Assembly (NCBI RefSeq): GCF_034377285.1 | Contig: NZ_CP139715.1 | Coordinates: forward strand, 1,782,001 to 1,846,000 | DNA: 64,000 nucleotides | Direction of reading: 5' to 3' | Source of the DNA: Thalassobaculum sp. OXR-137 | Lineage (GTDB): Bacteria > Pseudomonadota > Alphaproteobacteria > Thalassobaculales > Thalassobaculaceae | Part shown: in pieces, positions 7,904-15,439 of the stretch | Layout: each line of letters begins with the position of its first letter | How positions within the stretch are numbered: position 1 is the stretch's first letter | Made by a program: the position numbers and the translations under genes | Notes under the pieces: model-generated | Database searches by the model: none | What the model was told of the DNA's origin: nothing | What the model saw: only the letters and a program-made list of their open reading frames with translations

Positions 7904-9379
7904 ATGACGGTGACCGACACGGCGGGCCTGGGCCTGCAGGCGCTGGAACAGCGGGTGGCGGAGGATCTGCCGAAGATCGCCTATCCCTCCGGCCGCTGGG
8001 TCACGCCGCACCACACCGCCGACGGCACCCGCATCCTCGACGTGCTGATCGTCGGCGGCGGCCAGGGCGGCACCGCCATCGCCCATGCCCTCACCCGACA
8101 GCGGATCGTGAATTTCCGAGTCGTCGACGACTCCGAACCGGGCCTGGAAGGCCCCTGGAACACCTATGCCCGCATGGCGACCCTGCGCTCGCCGAAGGCG
8201 GTGACCGGGCCGGATCTCGACATCCCCTCGCTGACCTTCCAGTCCTGGTTCGAGGCGCAGCACGGCACGCTCGCCTGGGAGGAGCTGAACAAGATCGATA
8301 AGGGCGACTGGGTCGCCTACCTGCTGTGGCTGCGCCGGGTGCTGGGGCTGAGCGTCGAGAACGGCAAGCGGGTGGAGCGGATCGAGCCGGCCGAGCCGTA
8401 TCTCGTCGCCACCATCCGCGACCTCGCCACCGACCGGCTGGAACGGGTGACCGCCCGCAAGGTCGTGCTGGCGACCGGCATCGAGTCGTCCGGACGCTGG
8501 TGGGCACCGCCGGTCATGGAGAGCGTCGACAAGCGATTCTGGTCTCATACCTGCGAGGAGATCGATTTCGCCGCCCTGGCCGGCAAACGGGTGGCCGTTC
8601 TCGGCGCCGGCGCCTCGGCCTTCGACAATGCGGCGACGGCGTTGGAGGCGGGGGCGGCGTCGCTGACCCTCTGCGTGCGCCGGCCGGAGCTGCAGCGGGT
8701 CCAGCCGTTCCGCTGGCTCAGCTTCCCGGGCTTTCTGGGGCATTTCCACAGCCTGGACGACGTCTGGCGCTGGCGTTTCATGAACTACCTGCTGTCCATG
8801 CGCGAGGCCTTCCCGAAGGAGACTTGGGCGCGGGTCGCTCGGCACGAGACCTTTGAACTTCGAACCAACGCCGCCTGGGATCGGATCGAGGCGGTGGGCG
8901 ACGCGGTGCGGATCGAAACCCCGTCGGGCGCGCTGGAGGCGGACTACCTGATCGTCGGCACCGGCTTCGACATGGACCTGGCCCTCAAGCCGGAACTGGA
9001 CGGGGTGGCGGAACATGTGGCGCGCTGGTCCGACCGCTACGTCCCGCCGCCGGGGGAGGAAAACCCGCGCCTCGGCCGCTATCCGTATCTCGGTCCGGCC
9101 TATGAATTGCTGGAGCGCGAGCCCGGCAGCGCGCCCTGGCTGAAGCACCTCCGGCTCTTCACCTTCGGCGCGACCATGAGCTTCGGGCCGTCGGGCGCCT
9201 CCATCAACGCCATGAAATTCGCCGTCCCGCGCATGGCGTCCGGCCTCGCCCGCGACCTGTTCCATGAGGATGTGGCCGACCACTGGGAGAACCTGACCAG
9301 CTTTCAGTTGCCGGAGTTCCTGTTCGACGGCGAAGAGGGCGAGGCCGCCCCGGCGGTGCCGGTGATCGACCGCGGGTAG
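7904..9379 (+). CDS. FAD/NAD(P)-dependent oxidoreductase (flavin monooxygenase-like)
   Basis: A 491-residue flavoprotein with two dinucleotide-binding motifs: DVLIVGGGQGGTAIAHAL near residue 48 (FAD) and VAVLGAGASAFDNAATAL near 230 (NADPH). This two-Rossmann arrangement is that of the flavin-containing/Baeyer-Villiger-like monooxygenase group. YLIVGTGFDMDLAL near 350 matches the late conserved ATG-containing motif. The ATG at 7904 has a very strong ribosome-binding site (GGGAGGGTGGGGG just upstream), and the in-frame start at 7793 inside the MFS gene is rejected. Translationally close to the MFS gene. Substrate not predictable. Confidence 0.85.
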   Translation: MTVTDTAGLGLQALEQRVAEDLPKIAYPSGRWVTPHHTADGTRILDVLIVGGGQGGTAIAHALTRQRIVNFRVVDDSEPGLEGPWNTYARMATLRSPKAVTGPDLDIPSLTFQSWFEAQHGTLAWEELNKIDKGDWVAYLLWLRRVLGLSVENGKRVERIEPAEPYLVATIRDLATDRLERVTARKVVLATGIESSGRWWAPPVMESVDKRFWSHTCEEIDFAALAGKRVAVLGAGASAFDNAATALEAGAASLTLCVRRPELQRVQPFRWLSFPGFLGHFHSLDDVWRWRFMNYLLSMREAFPKETWARVARHETFELRTNAAWDRIEAVGDAVRIETPSGALEADYLIVGTGFDMDLALKPELDGVAEHVARWSDRYVPPPGEENPRLGRYPYLGPAYELLEREPGSAPWLKHLRLFTFGATMSFGPSGASINAMKFAVPRMASGLARDLFHEDVADHWENLTSFQLPEFLFDGEEGEAAPAVPVIDRG

Positions 9380-9470
9380 GGGGAAGGCCGGGTTCAGGCT
9401 GGACCCGCCCGCCCGCTCGGCTTACCAATTGCGGAACAAAAATCAGCCGATCCGGGGAGCGCCCAGACCC

Positions 9471-10157
9471 ATGCCCATAGACAAGATCGTCCCTGACGTC
9501 GCCGCGGCCGTGGCCGGCGTGAAGGACGGCGACACCATCATGATTTCCGGCTTCGGCTTCGCCGGCGTGCCGAACGATCTGATCCACGGCGTGCTCGACA
9601 GCGGCGCCAAGGACCTCACGATCATCTCCAACAACGCCGGCACCGGGACCGAGGGTCTCGCCGCCCTGATCGGCAGCGGCCGGGTGACCCGCATCATCTG
9701 CTCCTATCCGCGTTCCAAGGGCTCCGACCTGTTCGACGCGCGCTATGCTGCGGGCGAGATCGAGCTGGAGCTGGTGCCCCAGGGCACCCTGTCGGAGCGG
9801 ATGCGCGCCGCGGGCGCCGGGGTCGCCGGCTTCTACACCCCGACTGGCGTCGGCACCGATCTCGCCGAGGGCAAGGAAGTCCGCAATTTCGACGGCCGCG
9901 ACTATGTGCTGGAGCTGCCGCTGCGTGCCGACATCGCCCTGGTCCAGGCCTATCAGGCGGACCGCTGGGGCAACCTGACCTACCGCAAGGCGGCGCGGAA
10001 TTTCGGCCCGGTCATGGCCATGGCGGCCGACCTGACGATCGTGCAGGCGCGCGAGATCGTGCCGCTCGGCGAGATGGATCCCGAGACCATCGTCACCCCG
10101 AGCATCTTCGTCGACCGGGTGGTCCATATCGACAACGACCGGGAGTGGGACATATGA
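9471..10157 (+). CDS. 3-oxoacid CoA-transferase, subunit A
   Basis: A 228-residue alpha subunit of a family-I CoA-transferase. VKDGDTIMISGFGFAGVPNDLI and the GxGxxxx oxyanion region TGTEGLAALIGSGRVTRIICSY match the ScoA/AtoD/PcaI family at its usual length. ATG 9471 is preceded by GGGGAG. The in-frame start at 9429 would add 14 residues with no family match. It overlaps subunit B by 4 bases (ATGA), so translation is coupled. The complex moves CoA from succinyl-CoA or acetyl-CoA to a 3-oxoacid. Which acid is not visible here. Confidence 0.92.
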   Translation: MPIDKIVPDVAAAVAGVKDGDTIMISGFGFAGVPNDLIHGVLDSGAKDLTIISNNAGTGTEGLAALIGSGRVTRIICSYPRSKGSDLFDARYAAGEIELELVPQGTLSERMRAAGAGVAGFYTPTGVGTDLAEGKEVRNFDGRDYVLELPLRADIALVQAYQADRWGNLTYRKAARNFGPVMAMAADLTIVQAREIVPLGEMDPETIVTPSIFVDRVVHIDNDREWDI

Positions 10158-10858
10158 GCACCGCCGTCCAGAACGCCGGCTCTACCGAGGGTTTCACCAA
10201 GCTTACCCGGCTGCAGATCGCCCGCCGCGCGGCGGAGATGATTCCCGACGGCAGCTACGTCAATCTCGGCATCGGCATCCCGACCCTGGCCGCCAACGTC
10301 ATCCCCGAGGGCAAGGAGGTCGTGCTCCACAGCGAGAACGGCATCCTCGGCGTCGGGCCTGGGCCGGCCGAGGAGGATCGCGACCGCGACCTGATCAACG
10401 CGTCGAAGGAATACGTGACCCTGCGGCCGGGCGGGTCGTTCTTCGTGCACAGCGACGCCTTCGCCATGATCCGCGGCGGCCATCTCGACCTGGCGCTGCT
10501 CGGCGCCTTCCAGGTGGGCGGCAACGGCGATCTGGCGAACTGGACCACCGGCGACCGGCGCTTCCCGCCGGGCGTGGGCGGGGCCATGGACCTCGCCGCC
10601 GGCGCCAAGGCGATCTGGGTGCTGACCGATCACGTCACCAAGAAGGGCGAGCCGAAGATCGTCAACACCTGCTCCCTGCCGCTGACGGCGCCGGGCGTGG
10701 TGAAGCGGATCTTCACCGACATCGCGGTGATCGACGTCACCGAGAATGGGCTCGTGGTGCGCGAGATGGTGCCGGGCCTGACCCTGGAACAGCTCCAGGC
10801 GATGACCGAGCCGCCGCTCACCCTGGCGGAGGACTGGAAGGAGCTGGTGGTCGCGTAA
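10154..10858 (+). CDS. 3-oxoacid CoA-transferase, subunit B
   Basis: A 234-residue beta subunit partnering the preceding gene. IARRAAEMIPDGSYVNLGIGIP and the catalytic-glutamate motif SENGILGVGP (E in HSENG) are the signature of family-I CoA-transferase B subunits, where the glutamate forms the covalent CoA thioester. The start is the ATG overlapping the upstream stop codon by 4 bases. A GTG three codons earlier is less likely. The length is normal. Transcription probably ends in the palindromic repeat that follows. Confidence 0.93.
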   Translation: MSTAVQNAGSTEGFTKLTRLQIARRAAEMIPDGSYVNLGIGIPTLAANVIPEGKEVVLHSENGILGVGPGPAEEDRDRDLINASKEYVTLRPGGSFFVHSDAFAMIRGGHLDLALLGAFQVGGNGDLANWTTGDRRFPPGVGGAMDLAAGAKAIWVLTDHVTKKGEPKIVNTCSLPLTAPGVVKRIFTDIAVIDVTENGLVVREMVPGLTLEQLQAMTEPPLTLAEDWKELVVA

Positions 10859-10882
10859 GGCGGCTGCCAGGCACCGGCTCCA

Positions 10883-10995
10883 CCCTTCGACACGCCCCCG
10901 CTCATGCGGGGGCTGCTCAGGGCGAGGTCATAAAATTGGCTTCATAATAATTTGTCCTCGCCCTGAGCAGCTCCCGTAGGGAGCGTGTCGAAGGG
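10883..10995. repeat. 113-bp nested palindromic repeat element between convergent genes
   Basis: The outer arms CCCTTCGACACGC (10883-10895) and GCGTGTCGAAGGG (10983-10995) are perfect inverted copies. Inner arms GCTGCTCAGGGCGAGG (10912-10927) and CCTCGCCCTGAGCAGC (10956-10971) are also perfect. Small hairpins sit between outer and inner arms (GCCCCCG...CGGGGGC near 10894-10912; CTCCC...GGGAG at 10971-10983). The AT-rich centre carries the apex. Similar CCTTCGACA...CTCAGGGCGAGG elements are scattered in many alphaproteobacterial genomes. Between two converging genes it should act as a bidirectional terminator and mRNA-end stabiliser. Confidence 0.8.
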
Positions 10996-11021
10996 CCGGG
11001 CCGCGTGAAGCCGCGCACTCC

Positions 11022-11975
11022 CTACGCCGGCTGGCGGCCCGTGCTGTAGCGGCCGCCGGGGCGGAACTTGTCGAGATAGGTCGGCACGATCACTTCCACC
11101 GGGGTCGCCTTCACGCCCAGATCCGCCAGCGTCTTGGCATCCGTCGCCACCACGTTGTCGGATTTCAGCAGCTCCACCTGGTCGCGGGTCAGCATCGGGC
11201 TCGGCAGAAGCTCCATCACGCCGGCCTGGATCGACGCGGCCCAGAACGGCAGGGACACCAGCTTAGCTTTCCGGTTGGTCTCCTGCAGGACCATCTCCAT
11301 CAGGGCCTTGAAGCTGTACACCGTCGGCCCGCCCAACTCGTAGGTCTGACCCTGGGCGGCCGGGCTCTCCAGCGCGGCGATGACCGCGTCGGCGACGTTG
11401 TCCACATAGACCGGCTGGAACTTCGTCTCGCCGCCGCCGATCAGCGGCAGCACCGGCGAGATCTGCGCCAGGGCGGCGAACCGGTTGAAGAAGCTGTCAT
11501 TCGCACCGAACACGATGGACGGGCGCAGAATCGTCGCCTCGGGGAAGGCGGCGCGCACCGCGTCCTCGCCCTGGGCCTTGCTGCGGGCGTATTTCGAGGA
11601 CGAGTTGGCGTCGGCGCCGATGGCCGAGATCTGCACCATGGCCTGCGCGCCCGCGTCCTTCGCCGCCTTGGCGATCACGCCGGGAGCGGTCGCCTGGACG
11701 GCGTCGAAGGTGTTGCGGCCGGACTGGTGCAGGATGCCCACCAGATTGATCACCGCGGACGCGCCGTTGACCGCACGGGCAATGGCGGTGGCGTCGGTGA
11801 CGTCCGCGCGCATCGGCGTGACCTGTCCGACCACGCCCATCGGCTTGAGGAACTTCGCCTTCTCCACGTCGCGGCACACCGCGTTGACCCGGACTCCGCG
11901 CTGGGCGAGTTCGCGCACGATGTTGCGGCCGATGAAGCCGGAGGCGCCGAAAACGGTGACGAGCTTGCCTTGCAT
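11022..11975 (-). CDS. Complex I NDUFA9-subunit-like NAD(P)-binding epimerase-fold protein
   Basis: A 317-residue atypical short-chain dehydrogenase. The Rossmann motif is VTVFGASGFIGRNIVREL at the N-terminus. VINLVGILHQSGRNTFDAVQ, SAIGADANSSSKYARSKAQGE and TILRPSIVFGANDSFFNRFA are characteristic of the NDUFA9-like family, which in alphaproteobacteria and mitochondria is linked to respiratory complex I assembly and in other bacteria to ubiquinone metabolism. The canonical YxxxK becomes YARSK. ATG 11975 has AGGAG upstream. A GTG four codons earlier sits on that AGGAG and is less likely. Confidence 0.85.
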   Translation of the reverse strand: MQGKLVTVFGASGFIGRNIVRELAQRGVRVNAVCRDVEKAKFLKPMGVVGQVTPMRADVTDATAIARAVNGASAVINLVGILHQSGRNTFDAVQATAPGVIAKAAKDAGAQAMVQISAIGADANSSSKYARSKAQGEDAVRAAFPEATILRPSIVFGANDSFFNRFAALAQISPVLPLIGGGETKFQPVYVDNVADAVIAALESPAAQGQTYELGGPTVYSFKALMEMVLQETNRKAKLVSLPFWAASIQAGVMELLPSPMLTRDQVELLKSDNVVATDAKTLADLGVKATPVEVIVPTYLDKFRPGGRYSTGRQPA

Positions 11976-12109
11976 GGCCGGTTCCACTCCTGCACTCGAG
12001 AATACGGGGTCTTATAGTACAGCCTGCTCGCCGAGGGGAGAATGAATGCCGTGCGACAGATCGCGCAGGCCGATCTTCCGGCCCGTCGCAAAAAGCTGCG
12101 AAAACCCGT

Positions 12110-12137
12110 TTGACATTGTCTGCGCGGCGCTTATAAC
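12110..12137 (+). promoter_or_regulatory. Sigma-70-type promoter of tRNA-Leu
   Basis: TTGACA at 12110-12115 and TATAAC at 12132-12137 are separated by 16 bp, close to the housekeeping consensus. Transcription should start near 12144, about 35 nt before the tRNA. The leader contains a perfect 7-bp hairpin, ACGGTCC (12150-12156) with GGACCGT (12163-12169). Confidence 0.75.
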
Positions 12138-12178
12138 ACGGCCCTCCGAACGGTCCTGCAACGGACCGTCCGCACCTT

Positions 12179-12265
12179 GCCCAGGTGGCGGAATTGGTAG
12201 ACGCGCTAGCTTCAGGTGCTAGTGACCGTAAGGTCGTGGAAGTTCGAGTCTTCTCCTGGGCACCA
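12179..12265 (+). tRNA. tRNA-Leu (anticodon CAG)
   Basis: An 87-nt leucine tRNA with a 7-bp acceptor stem (GCCCAGG with CCTGGGC), the type-II long variable arm expected of tRNA-Leu, and an anticodon stem CTAGC/GCTAG enclosing the loop TTCAGGT, which places CAG at positions 34-36. The T-arm contains GTTCGAGTC. Discriminator A73 at 12262 and a genome-encoded CCA at 12263-12265 follow. It reads CTG, the leucine codon expected to dominate in a GC-rich genome. RNase D starts 38 nt downstream on the same strand. Confidence 0.97.
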
Positions 12266-12303
12266 CTGCTTCTCGTCCAAGCTGCCGATCCGGGACCGAC
12301 ATC

Positions 12304-12915
12304 ATGACCGCGACCGTGCACCAGGGCGATCTCCCCGACGGACTGGACCTCGGCAAGGTCGTTGCCATCGACAGCGAGACCATGGGCCTGCGCCCGGAGC
12401 GCGACCGGCTCTGCGTGGTCCAGCTCTCCAGCGGCGACGGCGATGCCCATCTGGTGCAGTTCGCCAAGGGCCAGCACGAGGCACCCAACCTCTCCCGGCT
12501 GCTGACCGATCCCACCGTGCTGAAGCTTTTCCACTACGCCCGTTTCGACGTGGCGGTGATGCAGGCCTATCTCGGCGTGGTGACCACTCCGGTCTACTGC
12601 ACCAAGATCGCCTCCAAGCTTGTGCGCACCTATACCGACCGTCACGGCCTGAAGGACCTCTGCCGCGAGCTGCTCGGGGTGGAAGTGTCCAAGCAGCAGC
12701 AGTCCTCCGACTGGGGTGCCGTCGAGCTGACGCCGGAACAGGTGGCCTATGCCGCCTCCGACGTCCTGCATCTGCACAAGCTGAAGGCCCGGCTCGACGA
12801 GATGCTGGTGCGCGAAGGGCGGATGGAGATGGCGCAGGCCGCCTTTGACTTCCTGGCCACCCGTGCCCATCTGGACCTTATCGGGTACGGCGACGAGGAC
12901 ATCTTCGCCCACTGA
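12304..12915 (+). CDS. rnd: Ribonuclease D-type 3'-5' exonuclease (short form, no HRDC domain)
   Basis: A 203-residue DEDDy exonuclease. Metal ligands are visible as D23 and E25 in AIDSETMGL, D82 in HYARFDVAV, and Y149/D153 in VAYAASDVLHL. Full-length E. coli RNase D is about 375 residues and carries HRDC domains. This protein ends right after the exonuclease core, as is common in alphaproteobacteria. RNase D trims the 3' ends of tRNA precursors. The gene begins directly behind a tRNA-Leu gene with no obvious promoter between, so it may be transcribed with its own substrate. Confidence 0.9.
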   Translation: MTATVHQGDLPDGLDLGKVVAIDSETMGLRPERDRLCVVQLSSGDGDAHLVQFAKGQHEAPNLSRLLTDPTVLKLFHYARFDVAVMQAYLGVVTTPVYCTKIASKLVRTYTDRHGLKDLCRELLGVEVSKQQQSSDWGAVELTPEQVAYAASDVLHLHKLKARLDEMLVREGRMEMAQAAFDFLATRAHLDLIGYGDEDIFAH

Positions 12916-13034
12916 GTCGCAGCGTTGCTGAGTACGGTCGCCCGGAGCTTTTGACTTCGGCTGCCTTTGCCTATGCCTGGTTCCGTCTGCGCGTTATAAA
13001 ACTCGAGAGAAGAGTCGCGGAGTCAGGACCAGTA

Positions 13035-13691
13035 GTGGCAGTCGCTCAACACTCCAGCCAGCATTCACCAGCGCCCGCGGCAGACCGCCGGCGTCCGGTG
13101 GCGCGTGCCAGCCGGATGGTGGCGGCGATGAAGATGCTGCTGCCGGCCCTGGCCATAACCCTGGTCGCCCTGGTGCTGATCTGGCCGCAGCTCTCGCGCA
13201 ATGCCGCGGACATTCCGGTCGACCAGTCTCCGGTCACCCTGGAGGACGTCGACACCCTGAGGATGGCCAATCCCCGATTCGTCGGCCTGGACGAGAACGA
13301 CCAGCCCTTCGAGATCGTGGCCCGGGCGGCGACCCAGGTCGGCGATACCGGTCAGGCCGTCGAGCTCGACCACCCCCAGGCGGACATGGTCAACAAGGAC
13401 GGCACCTGGGTCTCGCTGAACGCCGACGAGGGTGTGTGGTTCAAGGACGCTTCGGTTGTGAACCTGAGCGGCGGCGTGTCTCTGTTCCACGACGCCGGTC
13501 ACCAGCTCCAGACCGAAGAGGCGATGATCGACATGGGACCGGGCAACGTGTTCAGCGAAGTGCCGACCCATGGCCAGAGCCCCGGCGGCACCATCGAGGG
13601 CGAGGGCATGCAGAGCCTGGACCGCGGCGCGCGGATCATCTTCACCGGGAAGGCGCGGGCCGTCCTGTACAGCACCGGCCCCAGCGAGTGA
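13035..13691 (+). CDS. lptC: LptC, inner-membrane-anchored LPS transport protein
   Basis: About 218 residues with one membrane helix (MLLPALAITLVALVLIWPQL) followed by a periplasmic beta-jellyroll domain (MANPRFVGLDENDQPFEIVA ... GGVSLFHDAGHQLQTEEAMID). LptC receives LPS from LptB2FG and passes it to LptA. The start is uncertain: GTG 13035 has AGGA just upstream and is preferred. A TTG at 12951 would give 246 residues, and ATGs at 13116 or 13128 would put the helix at the very N-terminus. It heads the order lptC-lptA-lptB-rpoN-hpf-ptsN that is conserved in many proteobacteria. Confidence 0.88.
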   Translation: MAVAQHSSQHSPAPAADRRRPVARASRMVAAMKMLLPALAITLVALVLIWPQLSRNAADIPVDQSPVTLEDVDTLRMANPRFVGLDENDQPFEIVARAATQVGDTGQAVELDHPQADMVNKDGTWVSLNADEGVWFKDASVVNLSGGVSLFHDAGHQLQTEEAMIDMGPGNVFSEVPTHGQSPGGTIEGEGMQSLDRGARIIFTGKARAVLYSTGPSE

Positions 13692-13715
13692 CGACAGTTG
13701 ATTGATGGCACACCG

Positions 13716-14525
13716 ATGATGGCACGCCTGGCCGCCTTGCTTGCGACCGTCCTGATCCTGGTTCTGGGCGTTGTCGGATCGCCCGTTCGGGCGCAGCTCC
13801 TGCAGCAGGAGGGCGACGATCCGGTCACCATCGAGGCCGATGACGGCATCGAATGGGTGCGCGACGACAAGCTCTACATCGCCCGCGGCAACGCCAAGGC
13901 GGTGCGGGGCACCCTGACCGTCAGCGCCGACACCCTGACGGCCGCCTACCGGGCGAAGGACAGCGGCGGCAGCGAGGTCTACAAGTTGGAGGCGCGCGGC
14001 AACGTGCAGATCGTCTCGACCGATGACCGGGCGGTCGGCGACCATGCGGTCTACGACATCGACAAGGAGGTCATCGTCCTGGTCGGTGACAATCTGAGCT
14101 TCAAGAGCGGCGTCGACACCATCACTGCCCGGGACAGCCTGGAATACTGGGAGACCCGCCGGCTGGCGGTGGCCCGGGGCGATGCCTCGGCCTGGCGCGA
14201 GGGCCAGCGGATCGACGCCGATGTCCTGACCGCCCATTTCGGCGACGGTCCGAACGGCGAGAACCGGATCGAGCAGGTCGACGCCCTCGGCAACGTGGTG
14301 ATCACGACGCCCGAAGAGGTCGTGCACGGCAAGGAAGGCGTCTACGATGTGCTGCGCGAGGTCGCCACGCTGGAAGGCGATGTCCGGGTGACCCGGGGCG
14401 AGAACCAGCTCAACGGCGAGCGCGCCGTGGTGAACTTGAAGACCGGGGTCAGCCGCATGCTGCCCGGCTCGAAATCCGGGGAGCGGGTGAAGGGCCTGTT
14501 CACGCCGGAAAGGGAGAAGAACTGA
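13716..14525 (+). CDS. lptA: LptA, periplasmic LPS bridge protein
   Basis: A 269-residue OstA-fold protein with an N-terminal signal peptide (ARLAALLATVLILVLGVVGSPVRAQ, cleavage expected after VRA). The beta-taco repeats include VTIEADDGIEWVRDDKLYIA, VYKLEARGNVQIVS and VDALGNVVITTPEE. LptA oligomers carry LPS across the periplasm. It is longer than E. coli LptA (185 aa), which is normal for alphaproteobacteria. The ATG at 13716, the first of two adjacent ATGs, sits at the front of the signal peptide. A TTG at 13698 is less likely. Confidence 0.9.
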   Translation: MMARLAALLATVLILVLGVVGSPVRAQLLQQEGDDPVTIEADDGIEWVRDDKLYIARGNAKAVRGTLTVSADTLTAAYRAKDSGGSEVYKLEARGNVQIVSTDDRAVGDHAVYDIDKEVIVLVGDNLSFKSGVDTITARDSLEYWETRRLAVARGDASAWREGQRIDADVLTAHFGDGPNGENRIEQVDALGNVVITTPEEVVHGKEGVYDVLREVATLEGDVRVTRGENQLNGERAVVNLKTGVSRMLPGSKSGERVKGLFTPEREKN

Positions 14526-14629
14526 CGCGGTGCGGAAAACCGCCGCTCGCCGGATCACCGTGCTAGACTTCGACGGTGGGGGCGTAACTAGAGTTCGGCA
14601 GACAGTGCCGGCAGGGGACGAGAAAACGG

Positions 14630-15427
14630 ATGTCACCGATGGACGGGGTCCGACCGACACGCGCTGACGACGGCTCGCCGCGTCTGGTGCACGAGAACAC
14701 CGCGCGCCGGGGGCTCGCCGCCCATAATATCGGCAAGCGGTTCAAGAAGCGGCCGGTTCTGCGCGACGTCTCGGTTTTCGTTCGCCCGGGCGAGGCGGTC
14801 GGCCTGCTGGGACCCAACGGCGCCGGCAAGACCACCTGCTTCTACATCATCACCGGCCTGATCGCGACCGACGCGGGCACCGTGAGCCTGGACGGCCAGG
14901 ATATCACCGACCTCCCCATGTACCGCCGCGCCCGGCTCGGCATCGGCTATCTGCCGCAGGAAGCGTCCATCTTCCGCGGACTCAGCGTCGAACAGAACAT
15001 CGCCGCCGTGCTCGAGGTGGTCGAGTCCAATGCCAGCCGCCGCGAGGTGATGCTGGAGGATCTTCTGGCCGAATTCTCGATCAGCCACCTGCGGCGCACG
15101 CCGGCGCTGGCCCTGTCCGGTGGTGAGCGCCGCCGGGTCGAGATCGCCCGCGCCCTGGCCTCCAGCCCGCAATTCATCCTGCTGGACGAGCCGCTCGCCG
15201 GCATCGATCCGATCGCCGTCGGCGAGATCCGGGATCTGATCTCGCATCTGACCGATCGCGGACTAGGCGTGCTGATCACCGACCACAACGTCCGCGAGAC
15301 GCTTGAGATCGTCGATCGCGCCTACATTCTGCATGATGGCATGGTCCTGATGGAAGGATCGCCGGACGATATCGTCGGAAACCGCGATGTCCGGCGCTTC
15401 TACCTCGGGGAACGTTTCAGTCTCTGA
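14630..15427 (+). CDS. lptB: LptB, ATPase of the LPS export ABC transporter
   Basis: A 265-residue ABC ATPase. Walker A is GPNGAGKTT (61-69), the Q-loop glutamine is Q110 in GYLPQEASIF, the ABC signature is LSGGE (162-166), and Walker B is ILLDEP (183-188), followed by the H-loop in LITDHNVRETLEI. GYLPQEASIFRGLSVEQNI and LITDHNVRETL are diagnostic of LptB rather than the related branched-chain amino-acid importers. About 30 unconserved N-terminal residues precede the core. The ATG at 14630 follows AGGGGA. rpoN starts 13 bp after its stop. Confidence 0.94.
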   Translation: MSPMDGVRPTRADDGSPRLVHENTARRGLAAHNIGKRFKKRPVLRDVSVFVRPGEAVGLLGPNGAGKTTCFYIITGLIATDAGTVSLDGQDITDLPMYRRARLGIGYLPQEASIFRGLSVEQNIAAVLEVVESNASRREVMLEDLLAEFSISHLRRTPALALSGGERRRVEIARALASSPQFILLDEPLAGIDPIAVGEIRDLISHLTDRGLGVLITDHNVRETLEIVDRAYILHDGMVLMEGSPDDIVGNRDVRRFYLGERFSL

Positions 15428-15439
15428 CGCAGTCCGACC

